A stretch of DNA of 64,000 nt, taken from the NCBI GenBank assembly GCA_934309475.1, contig CAKRDK010000009.1:24677-88676 (forward strand). The letters are read 5' to 3'. This DNA comes from an uncultured Roseburia sp. GTDB lineage: Bacteria; Bacillota; Clostridia; Lachnospirales; Lachnospiraceae. The translations under genes and the position numbers were made by a program. Positions 25,743-33,967 of the stretch are shown piece after piece (the stretch's first letter is position 1; every line of letters begins with the position of its first letter). The notes under the pieces are model-generated. The model worked only from the letters and a program-made list of their open reading frames with translations, was not told the DNA's origin and did not search any database.

Positions 25743-27452
25743 TTAAGCATTTTTCATGAAGCTGCTGTGCTCTAATTCTTCTTTTGCCACCTCAATGCTG
25801 CGTGCCACACTTCCCGCTTCAAACGGATTTGACAGATTAGCGTATGCAAGTGTCTCAAGATAACTCATGCTGCCGCCGCATTTGCAGAGATTCAGGTAAT
25901 CCTCCCACGCTTTTTCGTGGTTCTCTTTTTCTTTTTTCTTGAATTCCATCGCACCCATTGTCGTCAAGGTGTAGTTAATGTAATAGAATGGGTACAGATA
26001 AATATGAAGTTTGTGATACCAGTAACCGCCTCTGTCGAAGAAATCATCTGCATCGTATTTTCTCCAAGGCATATACTTCTCCTCTAACTTCTTCCACTCA
26101 AGTGTTCTCTCCTTCGGTGTCAGGGAAGGGTTCGCATAACAGATATGCTGGAACTCGTCAACCGCCACGCCAAACGGCACGAAGGTAATTGCCTCCTGTA
26201 AATGCGCAAAACGGAATTTGTCTGCCTGGCCGCCGAAGAAACGCTCCGCATATGGATAGGAGAACTGCTCCATAGACATGGAATGAATCTCTGCAATATC
26301 CGTTGATTCTGAGTAGTAATCCGAGATTGGCTGATTGCGCATTGCCATATATCCTGCAAATGCATGTCCTAACTCATGTGTGAGCACCTGCATGTCAAAA
26401 ATTGTCTGGTTAAAGCATGAAAATACAAACGGTGCCTTATAGTCTAACAGGCTTGTCATATAACCTGTGGATGCTTTTCCAGGCTTATTTTTCAAATCCA
26501 TCAATTCATGTTCAATCATATAATCGATAAATTCGCCTGTCTCCGGGCTGATTTCATGATACATTTTTCTCGCTTCATTCACCATGAAATCATCATCCCC
26601 TGCCGGAACTGCATTGCCGTCCGCATACACACGCTTTTCATCGTAAAACATGATGCTGTCCACACCGAGTCTTTTTGCCTGTGCTTCGTATAATTTCTCA
26701 CAGAGCGGCACTATCACCTCACGAACCTGCTTGCGGAATGATTCCACTTCCTTCTGTCCGTAATCCGTACGTCCCTGTTTCATATAACCAACCGGGATGT
26801 AGTTCTCGTAGCCTAAGTTTCGTCCCATCTCATTTCGAATCTGAATCAGTTCGTCCCAGATTTCCTCTAAACGGGTCTCATTCTTATGATAAAAATCAGA
26901 GTAGGCTTTCACTGCTGCTGCACGCACAGCTCTGTCCTCATGCTCAAAATATTTCTGAATTCCGTAAAGGTTCAGTGTCTTTCCATCAAATTCAATCTGG
27001 GCTGTCGCCATGATTTTCTGATATTCATTTGTCAGTTTCGATTCCTGCTGCATCAGTGGAATATTAGCCTCGCAGAAGCTCTTTTTCTGCAATTCCATCT
27101 GGGAAAAATACTGTTTTCCATATTCCTTCTCCACATCTGCACGGTAAGGTGAATTCATAATTGCCTCGTCGAATGCTAAAAGCTTCGGCATCAAAACCGG
27201 GTACTCATTGTTAATGACTTCGTCTTCTTTTTCATAAAACTCATCCGTGGTGTCTAAGGTATGGCGAATGGAAGCAATCGTTGCCCGTGTCTGCATATGA
27301 TTTATCAGCACTTCATACTCTCCCATAAATTTTTTCAGTTCTTCATAAGAAGAAGCGTTCTTCATAGCGGCAACAATGCGCTCTACTTCCTCTCCCACTT
27401 TTTTAAAATCAGGTCTTTCATACTTCAATGTTGAAAATTTGAAATCCATCAT
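25743..27452 (-). CDS. pepF: oligoendopeptidase F (M3 family)
   Basis: A 569-residue metallopeptidase. The zinc site HELGH (in LTHELGHAFAGYM, about residue 356) is followed by a downstream Glu in the conserved SMEQFSYPY region. M3 enzymes cut short peptides in the cytoplasm; no signal sequence. The start at 27452 has GAGGAGG 5 bases upstream, and an upstream in-frame extension lacks one. The gene stands alone with a gene-free region downstream. Confidence 0.93.
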   Translation of the reverse strand: MMDFKFSTLKYERPDFKKVGEEVERIVAAMKNASSYEELKKFMGEYEVLINHMQTRATIASIRHTLDTTDEFYEKEDEVINNEYPVLMPKLLAFDEAIMNSPYRADVEKEYGKQYFSQMELQKKSFCEANIPLMQQESKLTNEYQKIMATAQIEFDGKTLNLYGIQKYFEHEDRAVRAAAVKAYSDFYHKNETRLEEIWDELIQIRNEMGRNLGYENYIPVGYMKQGRTDYGQKEVESFRKQVREVIVPLCEKLYEAQAKRLGVDSIMFYDEKRVYADGNAVPAGDDDFMVNEARKMYHEISPETGEFIDYMIEHELMDLKNKPGKASTGYMTSLLDYKAPFVFSCFNQTIFDMQVLTHELGHAFAGYMAMRNQPISDYYSESTDIAEIHSMSMEQFSYPYAERFFGGQADKFRFAHLQEAITFVPFGVAVDEFQHICYANPSLTPKERTLEWKKLEEKYMPWRKYDADDFFDRGGYWYHKLHIYLYPFYYINYTLTTMGAMEFKKKEKENHEKAWEDYLNLCKCGGSMSYLETLAYANLSNPFEAGSVARSIEVAKEELEHSSFMKNA

Positions 27453-27572
27453 GTTTCCTCCTCTTTCCGCAATCCTTTTCCTGTGGACTGCGCAGATAAA
27501 ATTATTATAACACCATGTCATTGGAAATACGAACCTTTTTCACGTCTATTTTTATCAAAAAGCGGTTCCAAA

Positions 27573-27602
27573 GTTCCATTCTTTTCCGCGTTTCATATAA
27601 TA
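27573..27602 (+). promoter_or_regulatory. possible promoter of the DUF11 gene
   Basis: TATAAT at 27596-27601 with a weak GTTCCA 17 bp upstream. The overlapping CATATAATA (27594-27602) also fits the -10 consensus of the sporulation factor sigma-K; the sequence does not decide between them. Confidence 0.35.
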
Positions 27603-27639
27603 TAGTACAGTTTTTATCTAAAATATTTTGGAGGTAATT

Positions 27640-28494
27640 ATGGCAACTTTTTATAATCAGGCAACTCTTGTTTATAATGGAAATACAACTACATCAAATA
27701 TTACAACAGGGGAACTGCTCGAAGTTCTCTCTGCTACCAAGACTGCAGTTGTAGACCGTTATATTGCAAATGACAGTATCACCTATATTATCAGCATCAT
27801 CAACTCCGGTTCCACCGCATTTTCAAACCTGACTTTAACAGACGACCTCGGTGCTTATGAATTGGGCGGTCTCACCTTACGTCCTTTGACCCATGTAGAC
27901 GATTCCGTCCAGTATTTTGTCAACGGTATTCTTCAGGCTACCCCTGCTGTTGCTGCAACTGCACCATTGACCATCACCGGCATCTCCGTCCCTGCAAATG
28001 GAAATGCAACCATCATCTATCAGACTAAAACAAATGAATTTACACCGCTAGAAGCAGATGCATCTATCACAAACACCGGCATCATCTCCGGCAACGGTCT
28101 CTCTACCGACCTTCTTGTATCCGACACCATTTATGCGGACACTTCCGCAGTGCTGACCATCAGCAAATCCATCTATCCGACTACGGTGACAGAAAACGGA
28201 CAGATTACCTACACCTTCGTCATTCAGAATTCCGGCAACACGGCTGCAACCGCCGATGATGACATCGTTGTAACCGATACGTTTGACCCTGTCTTAAATG
28301 CCATCACTGTCACCTTCAACGGTGCCGCATGGTCTGCTCCTGCACACTATGTTTACAGTGAAGCAACCGGTGTATTCTCAACCGTGACCGGCGCCATCAC
28401 AGTACCTGCTGCGACCTACACAAGGGATGCGACCACAGGCGCTGTAACCGTCAATCCGGGCGTGAGTGTCTTAACCGTCACCGGTACAATTTAA
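27640..28494 (+). CDS. DUF11-domain repeat protein without signal peptide
   Basis: 284 residues starting MATFYNQATLVYNGNTTTSN. Two DUF11-like beta-sandwich repeats lie at about 35-145 (DSITYIISIINSGSTAFSNL, then TLTDDLG) and 165-280 (ENGQITYTFVIQNSGNTAA, then VVTDTFDP), rich in Thr, Ala and Ile. The absence of a signal peptide or membrane segment is unusual for DUF11 proteins, which are mostly surface-exposed; delivery as a spore-coat protein made in the mother cell would explain it. The GGAGG box lies 5 bases before the ATG. Gene direction is opposite to both neighbours. Confidence 0.75.
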   Translation: MATFYNQATLVYNGNTTTSNITTGELLEVLSATKTAVVDRYIANDSITYIISIINSGSTAFSNLTLTDDLGAYELGGLTLRPLTHVDDSVQYFVNGILQATPAVAATAPLTITGISVPANGNATIIYQTKTNEFTPLEADASITNTGIISGNGLSTDLLVSDTIYADTSAVLTISKSIYPTTVTENGQITYTFVIQNSGNTAATADDDIVVTDTFDPVLNAITVTFNGAAWSAPAHYVYSEATGVFSTVTGAITVPAATYTRDATTGAVTVNPGVSVLTVTGTI

Positions 28495-28512
28495 CATTTT
28501 TTCACACAAAAA

Positions 28513-28534
28513 GGGCTGGTCAGATGACCAGCCC
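28513..28534 (-). terminator. intrinsic terminator after the yfhO-like gene
   Basis: GGGCTGGTCA / TGACCAGCCC, 10-bp stem with 2-nt centre, followed on the minus strand by TTTTTG. It may also stop the convergent DUF11 transcript. Confidence 0.8.
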
Positions 28535-28539
28535 AAACA

Positions 28540-31026
28540 TCAATTCTTTTTTTCTCTTTTTTTCAAAACTCTCTTTATCACAACTACGAATGCAAATATT
28601 GCAACTGCTCCCAGACTGATTACTGCTCCGGTTTTTAATCCCGGCGTCTGGTATTTCAGCTTGATTGCATGTGTTCCCTCCGATAAGTGCACACTGATAA
28701 AAGCACCGCCGAAGCTTTCCGCTTCCGTCTCTTTTCCGTCCACATAGAGCGTCCAGCCCTCTTCATCCGGAATGGTTAAAATCAGTCTTCCCTCTTTTTC
28801 AACTGAAATCTCGCCTTCCACATCCGTATCGGTGAATTTTGTCATCGACATAGTCTGCTCCTCTAACGTATTGTACGCTGTCTGAAGGCTCTGCTCGTTC
28901 AAAAGGTACAGCTGCATCGGTATGATTTCTTCATCCGAATTGCTGATTGTCACCGTGGTTCCTGCCTTGCAATAGCCAAGGTCTAACGTGTAGCCGTGTG
29001 AACACTTCGTAAAGGAACGCTCTCTTCCGTCTGATGTAACTTCGGTCAGATTGTCCGAACCATGGTTCGTATAGGTTGCATAATAATAACCGTCTGTCTC
29101 TGCCGTGAATGACGTCACGCCTTCCTCCGCTGCCGCAAGACCCGGCGTCAATTTCTGCAGCATATCCTCCTCTGCGCCCAGAAGAGACGCCAGCTCATTC
29201 TGTACCGCAATCTCATTGCTCTGTTCGTAGTCCCAGTTTTCAATGACATCCTCTGACATCATATACCCCATCGGAAGTACATATTTATTTTTATAAAGGT
29301 AGGTATTTCCACTTTCATCTACAAATGTACGCAGTGAATTTTCCTCCAGCGCATTATCCGCAATGACATATTTTAAAGATAACATCGCAGAGATAAGCGG
29401 TGTTGCACCATTGATACAGTAAAAATTCTTGCCGCCCTCTAAGCCAAGATTCTGATAAAAATGGCTCACATTGATATTCATCAGCGACGAAAACTGTGTT
29501 GCAGACGCATACTGGTAAAGAGAGGCATCATTTTTCGTCTTACGCTCTAACTCTTCCGTCCGGTAAAACGAACTATCCGACTCCGTCGTCTCTAACACAT
29601 TCGCATAATCCTCCACCGTTGCCAGATATTGTGTTCTGCTTGTCGTTTCAAGTCCCGTCACATCAAAGTTAACGGCAAGTTCCACCACCATCGCAATACA
29701 AAGAAGCATCATCAGGTAACGTTTCATTGTATCTTTTGTCATGCGGTCCGCAAACAGCAGTAGCGCATACGCACCAATCAGCGCAACTGTAACTACAAAC
29801 GATGTTCCGTCTACCTGCTCTTCCGTTGAAAGCAGACGCGCCGCCAACAAAAAGACCGCTGTCACCACCACCGCAATTCCCACATCAAGTTTTCTCGTCT
29901 CTTCCCATTTCAGCAACGCTTCATAACCTATGGTAAGCAGCAGGAAAATGAAAAGGAAAGACTGTCTTCCCGGCAGGGAATTCGGGAAATGGAATCCATG
30001 CCATACAAAATCTAAAATATTGTTTGCAAAGCTCACCACAAAAAATGCCAGAAACAGCACACGCGGCACTTTCTTTTTCCATGAGATACTGCGGTTGCAC
30101 AGATACATCACAAACAAAAGCAGGGCAAACACACCACAGTAAAGATTCGGCCAGTGATCCCGTCCGGTGTATGATTCTGTCAAAAAGCAGGTTCTTGCCA
30201 GCTCTGCCACCACATTGAAATACCATTCCACGGATTCTGGAAGGGTACTGCCCGACGAACCTGTGTATCCTAAAATAATTGCTTCCGGTAAAATCAGGAA
30301 TGCTCCCATTCCACCCGCTAACAGTGAATAACCGGCGAACCGGAACATTCCACGAATCCGCTCCTCTTTCTGTTCGAGGAACAAAATAAAATAGTACAAG
30401 ACCAGAAAAATGCAGATGATAATGGAAATATAATAGTTACTGATAATTGACAGTGCAAGTGTAATTGTATACAGTATGCCATCTCCGTTTTTTACCAGAC
30501 GTTCTAGTCCTAAGATGATAAGCGGCGCAAGCGCGATGGAATCCATCCACATAATATTCCAGCTATATGCAGCCACAAATGCGCTCAACGCATATGCCGT
30601 TGCAAATACAGACAGACGCACATCATTGATTCCGAAATGCTCTTTTAAATAATAGCCAAAAGAAAAACCGGAAAATGCAATCTTAACCAAAATCAGGATT
30701 GTCATAAATTCAATCACATGTCCACGCGGGCACAGTACAAGAAGCCAGTTTAACGGACTCGCCAGATAATAGGCATAGACCGACACAAAATCCGAGCCAA
30801 GTCCAATCTGCCAGGAATACAGGAAGCTTCCGCCATTTCTTATCTTCTCAAGCATCTCCGTAAAAAACGGACAGTACTGGTGATACATGTCAATATGCAG
30901 AATACACTGCGTTCCAAACGGATACACTTCATGGTCAATGCAGACAATCACCGCAATAAGTAGCGGCAGGAAAAAAGAAAGCAACAGCGGCATTCTTTTC
31001 ATCCATTTTTCTTTTTGCAGGCTCAT
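28540..31026 (-). CDS. yfhO: YfhO-family multi-span membrane protein (GT-C type glycosyltransferase-like)
   Basis: 828 residues. About 12 hydrophobic segments cover residues 10-460; the first outside loop holds HIDMYHQYCPFF, the acidic motif of this GT-C-like family. A soluble beta-rich part follows (470-790) and the protein ends with one more membrane helix and a Lys-rich tail. Bacillus YfhO and Listeria GtlB act in lipoteichoic acid glycosylation from lipid-linked sugars. The start overlaps the stop of the LTA-synthase-like gene by 4 bp, so the two are translationally coupled and probably work on the same polymer. Confidence 0.88.
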   Translation of the reverse strand: MSLQKEKWMKRMPLLLSFFLPLLIAVIVCIDHEVYPFGTQCILHIDMYHQYCPFFTEMLEKIRNGGSFLYSWQIGLGSDFVSVYAYYLASPLNWLLVLCPRGHVIEFMTILILVKIAFSGFSFGYYLKEHFGINDVRLSVFATAYALSAFVAAYSWNIMWMDSIALAPLIILGLERLVKNGDGILYTITLALSIISNYYISIIICIFLVLYYFILFLEQKEERIRGMFRFAGYSLLAGGMGAFLILPEAIILGYTGSSGSTLPESVEWYFNVVAELARTCFLTESYTGRDHWPNLYCGVFALLLFVMYLCNRSISWKKKVPRVLFLAFFVVSFANNILDFVWHGFHFPNSLPGRQSFLFIFLLLTIGYEALLKWEETRKLDVGIAVVVTAVFLLAARLLSTEEQVDGTSFVVTVALIGAYALLLFADRMTKDTMKRYLMMLLCIAMVVELAVNFDVTGLETTSRTQYLATVEDYANVLETTESDSSFYRTEELERKTKNDASLYQYASATQFSSLMNINVSHFYQNLGLEGGKNFYCINGATPLISAMLSLKYVIADNALEENSLRTFVDESGNTYLYKNKYVLPMGYMMSEDVIENWDYEQSNEIAVQNELASLLGAEEDMLQKLTPGLAAAEEGVTSFTAETDGYYYATYTNHGSDNLTEVTSDGRERSFTKCSHGYTLDLGYCKAGTTVTISNSDEEIIPMQLYLLNEQSLQTAYNTLEEQTMSMTKFTDTDVEGEISVEKEGRLILTIPDEEGWTLYVDGKETEAESFGGAFISVHLSEGTHAIKLKYQTPGLKTGAVISLGAVAIFAFVVVIKRVLKKREKKN

Positions 31027-32888
31027 TCGTCTTCCTCCCCGTCAAACAACTGATAATATTGAAGTTTCTGATATTCGTTCAATGCATCTTTTTCCTCTTT
31101 CACGGAAGTCTCATTTCCCTCTGCGTCCACAACACGAACGGCGGAAAGAATCGGATATTCTTCCTTCAACTCAGATAAATAAGACTGATATGCAGGCAGT
31201 GTAATTCCGGCACGCTCTAGCATTTCAACACCGAGATAATTTGCACTGGTATCCGCATCCGTCACGGTCTCTGTATCATAATTCGTCCAGATAACATACG
31301 GCACTTCATAGCGGAGCTTCGTCTCCTCTTCCGTAAGGCTTGACGTCGATTTTCCTTGAAGCGAAAGCACCGGATACGCCACCGTATCACTCGGCTGGTG
31401 ATCGCCAAAGAAAACAATCATCGTTTTCTCATCAACGTTCGAAAAATAATTGATTAACTGCTCTAACGCCTGATCTGACTGCTCTATCAACGACAAATAC
31501 TGCTCTAACGCAAAATTATTCACGCCGTCCACACTGATTTCCGGTGTAAAATTCGCACTCTCCTCCGTGTAACCTCCATGGTTCTGCATCGTCACATTAA
31601 ACACGAAGCAAGGTGTTCCCTCTTCTTTCTGTTCATAAATTGAAATGATTTTTTCCACACAACTCTCGTCGCTTACATAATTACGAATATAGTGTGGTGA
31701 TACATAGGAATCTAAAAATGCCAGATTGGAAAATCCCAATTCCGGATAAACCGTGTTGCGGTTCCATCCACTCGCATAGTATGGATGCGTTGCATAGGTA
31801 TCATAGCCTAACGTATCCAGATAACTTACAATCGAAGGCAGTTCTCCGTTAATGTACTGCTGGTAGGCAATGCTTCCCTGTGGCAAAAATGCCATGGTAT
31901 TTCCGGTCAGAAATTCAAATTCCGTGTTTGCCGTGTTGCCGCCGCAGACGGACACATTCAGCATTCCGGTCATCGTATTGTCCGCACCATCCTGCAAGCT
32001 GTGCAGATAAGGCATATAATCCCGGTTTGTCGTGAAATCTCCAAGCACGGACAAGTCGGAAAACGATTCGTTCATAACTACGATTATATTTGGAAGTTCC
32101 TCCTCCGCAGATTCGTTCCCGGATGCAGCGTCTTCCTCTGTTTCTTCCGCAGCCGCCTCATATGCTGACAACGTCTCCTGTGCCTCCTGTGCACTGTAGC
32201 CCTGCGGTTTATCAATTGCCATATAGGCAAGATTCATCACAAATGTAACTGCAATTCCGTCCACCTGCGTCATATAAACCGGCGTAAACAATTTATTATA
32301 TAAGCGGTGTGCATTCTGAAAACTCTCCTTTTGCAGTGTGTTGGCAAACACACACAGCACCACGATAAGTGCTGCTGCCGGAATCAGTCTTTTCCAGAGC
32401 ACAAAGCGGTTCACTCTCACATTCACCCATCTTGTAACCACAAGCAGCCCGATAAAAATCAGGGTTACCGCCACCATCCGCACGGACGGCAGAAAATTAT
32501 AATTGCCCGCCACACTCGCCGCTGTCTTCCACGAGAGCACATCCCACGGCACAATCGGGTTCGTCCGGAATGAAACTACATACGCATTCGCAATGCCATA
32601 AATCATCGTAACCGCCAGCTCGATTCTTGTTGCAATCTTCAGGCTTCCGCTGATGCAAAAAAGAATTGCTTCCACCAGGACAAACAGCATTATGTTAAAA
32701 AGCTGTGCCCACGGCCGCACCTCTGCAAACGGATTGTGCGTATAAAACTCTAACAGATAAAAACACAGCACCGGGAACACACAAAACAATGTCACCGAAC
32801 CAACTGCCCTTACCAGTTTTTTCTTTCCTATCCTACTCTTTTTCTCTTCGTCTTCTCTACTACGAATTTTCCTATTTTTACTGCTCAT
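31023..32888 (-). CDS. ltaS: LTA synthase-like membrane sulfatase
   Basis: 621 residues. Five transmembrane helices (about 30-215) are followed by an extracellular sulfatase-fold domain. Visible motifs: NIIVVMNESFSDL (start of the domain), the nucleophile Thr in CGGNTANTEFEFLTGN, WNRNTVYPELGF, FVFNVTMQNHGGY, and FFGDHQPS with metal ligands. It would polymerise phosphoglycerol or transfer phosphoglycerol groups to a surface polymer. A Glu/Ala-rich linker joins the halves. The start at 32888 is preferred over an in-frame GTG at 32921, since only it has an AGGAG nearby, although the spacing is short. Confidence 0.85.
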   Translation of the reverse strand: MSSKNRKIRSREDEEKKSRIGKKKLVRAVGSVTLFCVFPVLCFYLLEFYTHNPFAEVRPWAQLFNIMLFVLVEAILFCISGSLKIATRIELAVTMIYGIANAYVVSFRTNPIVPWDVLSWKTAASVAGNYNFLPSVRMVAVTLIFIGLLVVTRWVNVRVNRFVLWKRLIPAAALIVVLCVFANTLQKESFQNAHRLYNKLFTPVYMTQVDGIAVTFVMNLAYMAIDKPQGYSAQEAQETLSAYEAAAEETEEDAASGNESAEEELPNIIVVMNESFSDLSVLGDFTTNRDYMPYLHSLQDGADNTMTGMLNVSVCGGNTANTEFEFLTGNTMAFLPQGSIAYQQYINGELPSIVSYLDTLGYDTYATHPYYASGWNRNTVYPELGFSNLAFLDSYVSPHYIRNYVSDESCVEKIISIYEQKEEGTPCFVFNVTMQNHGGYTEESANFTPEISVDGVNNFALEQYLSLIEQSDQALEQLINYFSNVDEKTMIVFFGDHQPSDTVAYPVLSLQGKSTSSLTEEETKLRYEVPYVIWTNYDTETVTDADTSANYLGVEMLERAGITLPAYQSYLSELKEEYPILSAVRVVDAEGNETSVKEEKDALNEYQKLQYYQLFDGEEDE

Positions 32889-33035
32889 TCTCCTGTCACT
32901 TTCCTTCAGATAAATTTGCACAAAAAATGTGCCAAAATGTCTTTTCCCATTTTAGCACATTCTTTTTGGTGTGAACATTGATTCACATATTTTTCATAAA
33001 AAATTAGGAATTCGTCTGCCAATTCTTAATAACAC

Positions 33036-33066
33036 AAAAAGACCTCAGCAATCTCTTGCTGAGGTT
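33036..33066 (-). terminator. intrinsic terminator after tRNA-Leu
   Basis: Minus strand CCTCAGCA, 6-nt loop, TGCTGAGG, then TCTTTTTG. Confidence 0.85.
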
Positions 33067-33070
33067 TGAA

Positions 33071-33153
33071 TGCCGGCAATGGGACTTGAACCCATACGAT
33101 GTTGCCACCGCCAGATTTTGAGTCTGGTGCGTCTGCCATTCCGCCACGCCGGC
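33071..33153 (-). tRNA. tRNA-Leu (CAA)
   Basis: An 83-nt cloverleaf with acceptor stem GCCGGCG / TGCCGGC, anticodon loop CTCAAAA (anticodon CAA), an extra arm of class II type (GGTGGCAACATC) and T-loop TTCAAGT. Discriminator A; the CCA is not encoded. It has its own promoter and terminator. Confidence 0.97.
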
Positions 33154-33177
33154 ACAAATATAATTGACACGAAAATT

Positions 33178-33206
33178 ATTCTACCATACCCCAAAAAAGA
33201 TTGCAA
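33178..33206 (-). promoter_or_regulatory. promoter of tRNA-Leu
   Basis: Minus strand TTGCAA (33206-33201), 17-bp spacer, TAGAAT (33183-33178). Confidence 0.65.
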
Positions 33207-33232
33207 GATATTTTTTAGAAATGTTTTGTTCC

Positions 33233-33261
33233 TTGACAGAAGTTATCATATATGATAACTT
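33233..33261 (+). promoter_or_regulatory. promoter region with 22-bp perfect palindrome upstream of the XRE gene
   Basis: TTGACA at 33233-33238 is followed immediately by a perfect 22-bp palindrome (33240-33261, half-site AAGTTATCATA). The palindrome covers the place of the -10 box, as expected for an operator of an autoregulated repressor such as the XRE protein encoded 165 bp downstream. Confidence 0.6.
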
Positions 33262-33265
33262 TTAA

Positions 33266-33387
33266 GTAATAGGAAATTTCGTTCCTAATTACTTAAAAAA
33301 TGCTTCGCGTGAATCGCACTGCGGCGGAATGGAATCATGTCGCAAATGCGCCACGCCGCAGGCGGAGAATCCTGCAAATAGGATTCT
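33266..33387 (+). repeat. structured dispersed repeat, copy A (full length)
   Basis: About 122 nt in four parts: hairpin 1 (GTAATAGGAA against TTCCTAATTAC), a middle stem (CTGCGG at 33320 with CCGCAG at 33357), a CGCC-GCA-GGCG mini-hairpin, and hairpin 3 (AGAATCCT / AGGATTCT, 33366-33387) followed by TTTT. The last 51 nt match copy B (63758-63876, minus) at about 47 positions. It lies in the leader of the XRE gene and ends 39 bases before its start. A 9-bp direct repeat TTTTAAGTA flanks it (33260-33268 and 33388-33396). Confidence 0.75.
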
Positions 33388-33426
33388 TTTTAAGTATAAA
33401 AGTTTTCTGCAGCAAGGAGCTTTCAG

Positions 33427-33651
33427 ATGAAAAATACAAATACACAGCTTGCGCCCCGCTACGAAGTGGTTCAGCAGCTCAAAGATGCAAGAAAGTCCCA
33501 GCATATCACGCAGGAAGTTTTAGCAGAACGTGTCGGGACGAAGAAATCAAACATTTCCAGATTCGAAAGCGGGACGTATAATCCAAGCCTTGATTTTCTG
33601 ATTAAGGTCGCCGGAAGTCTTGGAAAACAGATTCAGATTAAGATTAAATAG
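33427..33651 (+). CDS. XRE-family helix-turn-helix regulator
   Basis: 74 residues. The HTH_XRE domain at about 15-65 reads QQLKDARKSQHITQEVLAER, then KSNISRFESGTYNPSLDFL, a full Cro/CI-type fold as in HigA antitoxins. CAAGGAG lies 7 bases before the ATG. No HigB toxin precedes it; the next two genes (gaps 11 and 20 bp) are of unknown function. The upstream 22-bp palindrome is a likely self-operator. Confidence 0.88.
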   Translation: MKNTNTQLAPRYEVVQQLKDARKSQHITQEVLAERVGTKKSNISRFESGTYNPSLDFLIKVAGSLGKQIQIKIK

Positions 33652-33662
33652 GAGTGGTCGTT

Positions 33663-33947
33663 ATGGGAAGAGTCAAAACATTAGACAAGAATATTAATAA
33701 GGATATCGAATTGTGCCGGACGACAAACGAACGTGTCAGCGAACAGACCGCACAGATTCTGATGAACCATCAGATTCCGTTTACAAAGAACTGGAAAAAG
33801 ATTCCGTTTTTCCTGCGCGAGCAATACCGCGGTGCACAGCAGATTTACATCATCAGCACGAACCGCAACCGCTACAGCCAGGCAAGACGCACCATCGACC
33901 AGCTCGATTCCGTTTACAGACGCCGTCTGGTCGTCAGCAATTACTAG
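33663..33947 (+). CDS. hypothetical small basic protein
   Basis: 94 residues, not recognised. It is strongly basic, with segments VKTLDKNINKDIELCRTTNE, TKNWKKIPFFLREQYRG and IISTNRNRYSQARRTIDQLD, all predicted helical with a short strand. No signal or membrane helix. The start at 33663 lies 8 bases after AGGAG. Its place directly after an XRE regulator would suit a toxin or an accessory nucleic-acid binding protein, but nothing in the sequence proves it. Confidence 0.6.
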   Translation: MGRVKTLDKNINKDIELCRTTNERVSEQTAQILMNHQIPFTKNWKKIPFFLREQYRGAQQIYIISTNRNRYSQARRTIDQLDSVYRRRLVVSNY

Positions 33948-33967
33948 AAATTACATGAGGTGACAAT

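Noticed and set aside
33006..33034. Possible fourth copy of the dispersed repeat (ATTAGGAATT hairpin)
   Set aside because: Only a weak likeness to hairpin 1 and no other part of the element; probably a second terminator after tRNA-Leu.
33300..33581. 93-codon frame through the repeat copy A
   Set aside because: It overlaps the XRE gene in another frame and its first half is the structured repeat.
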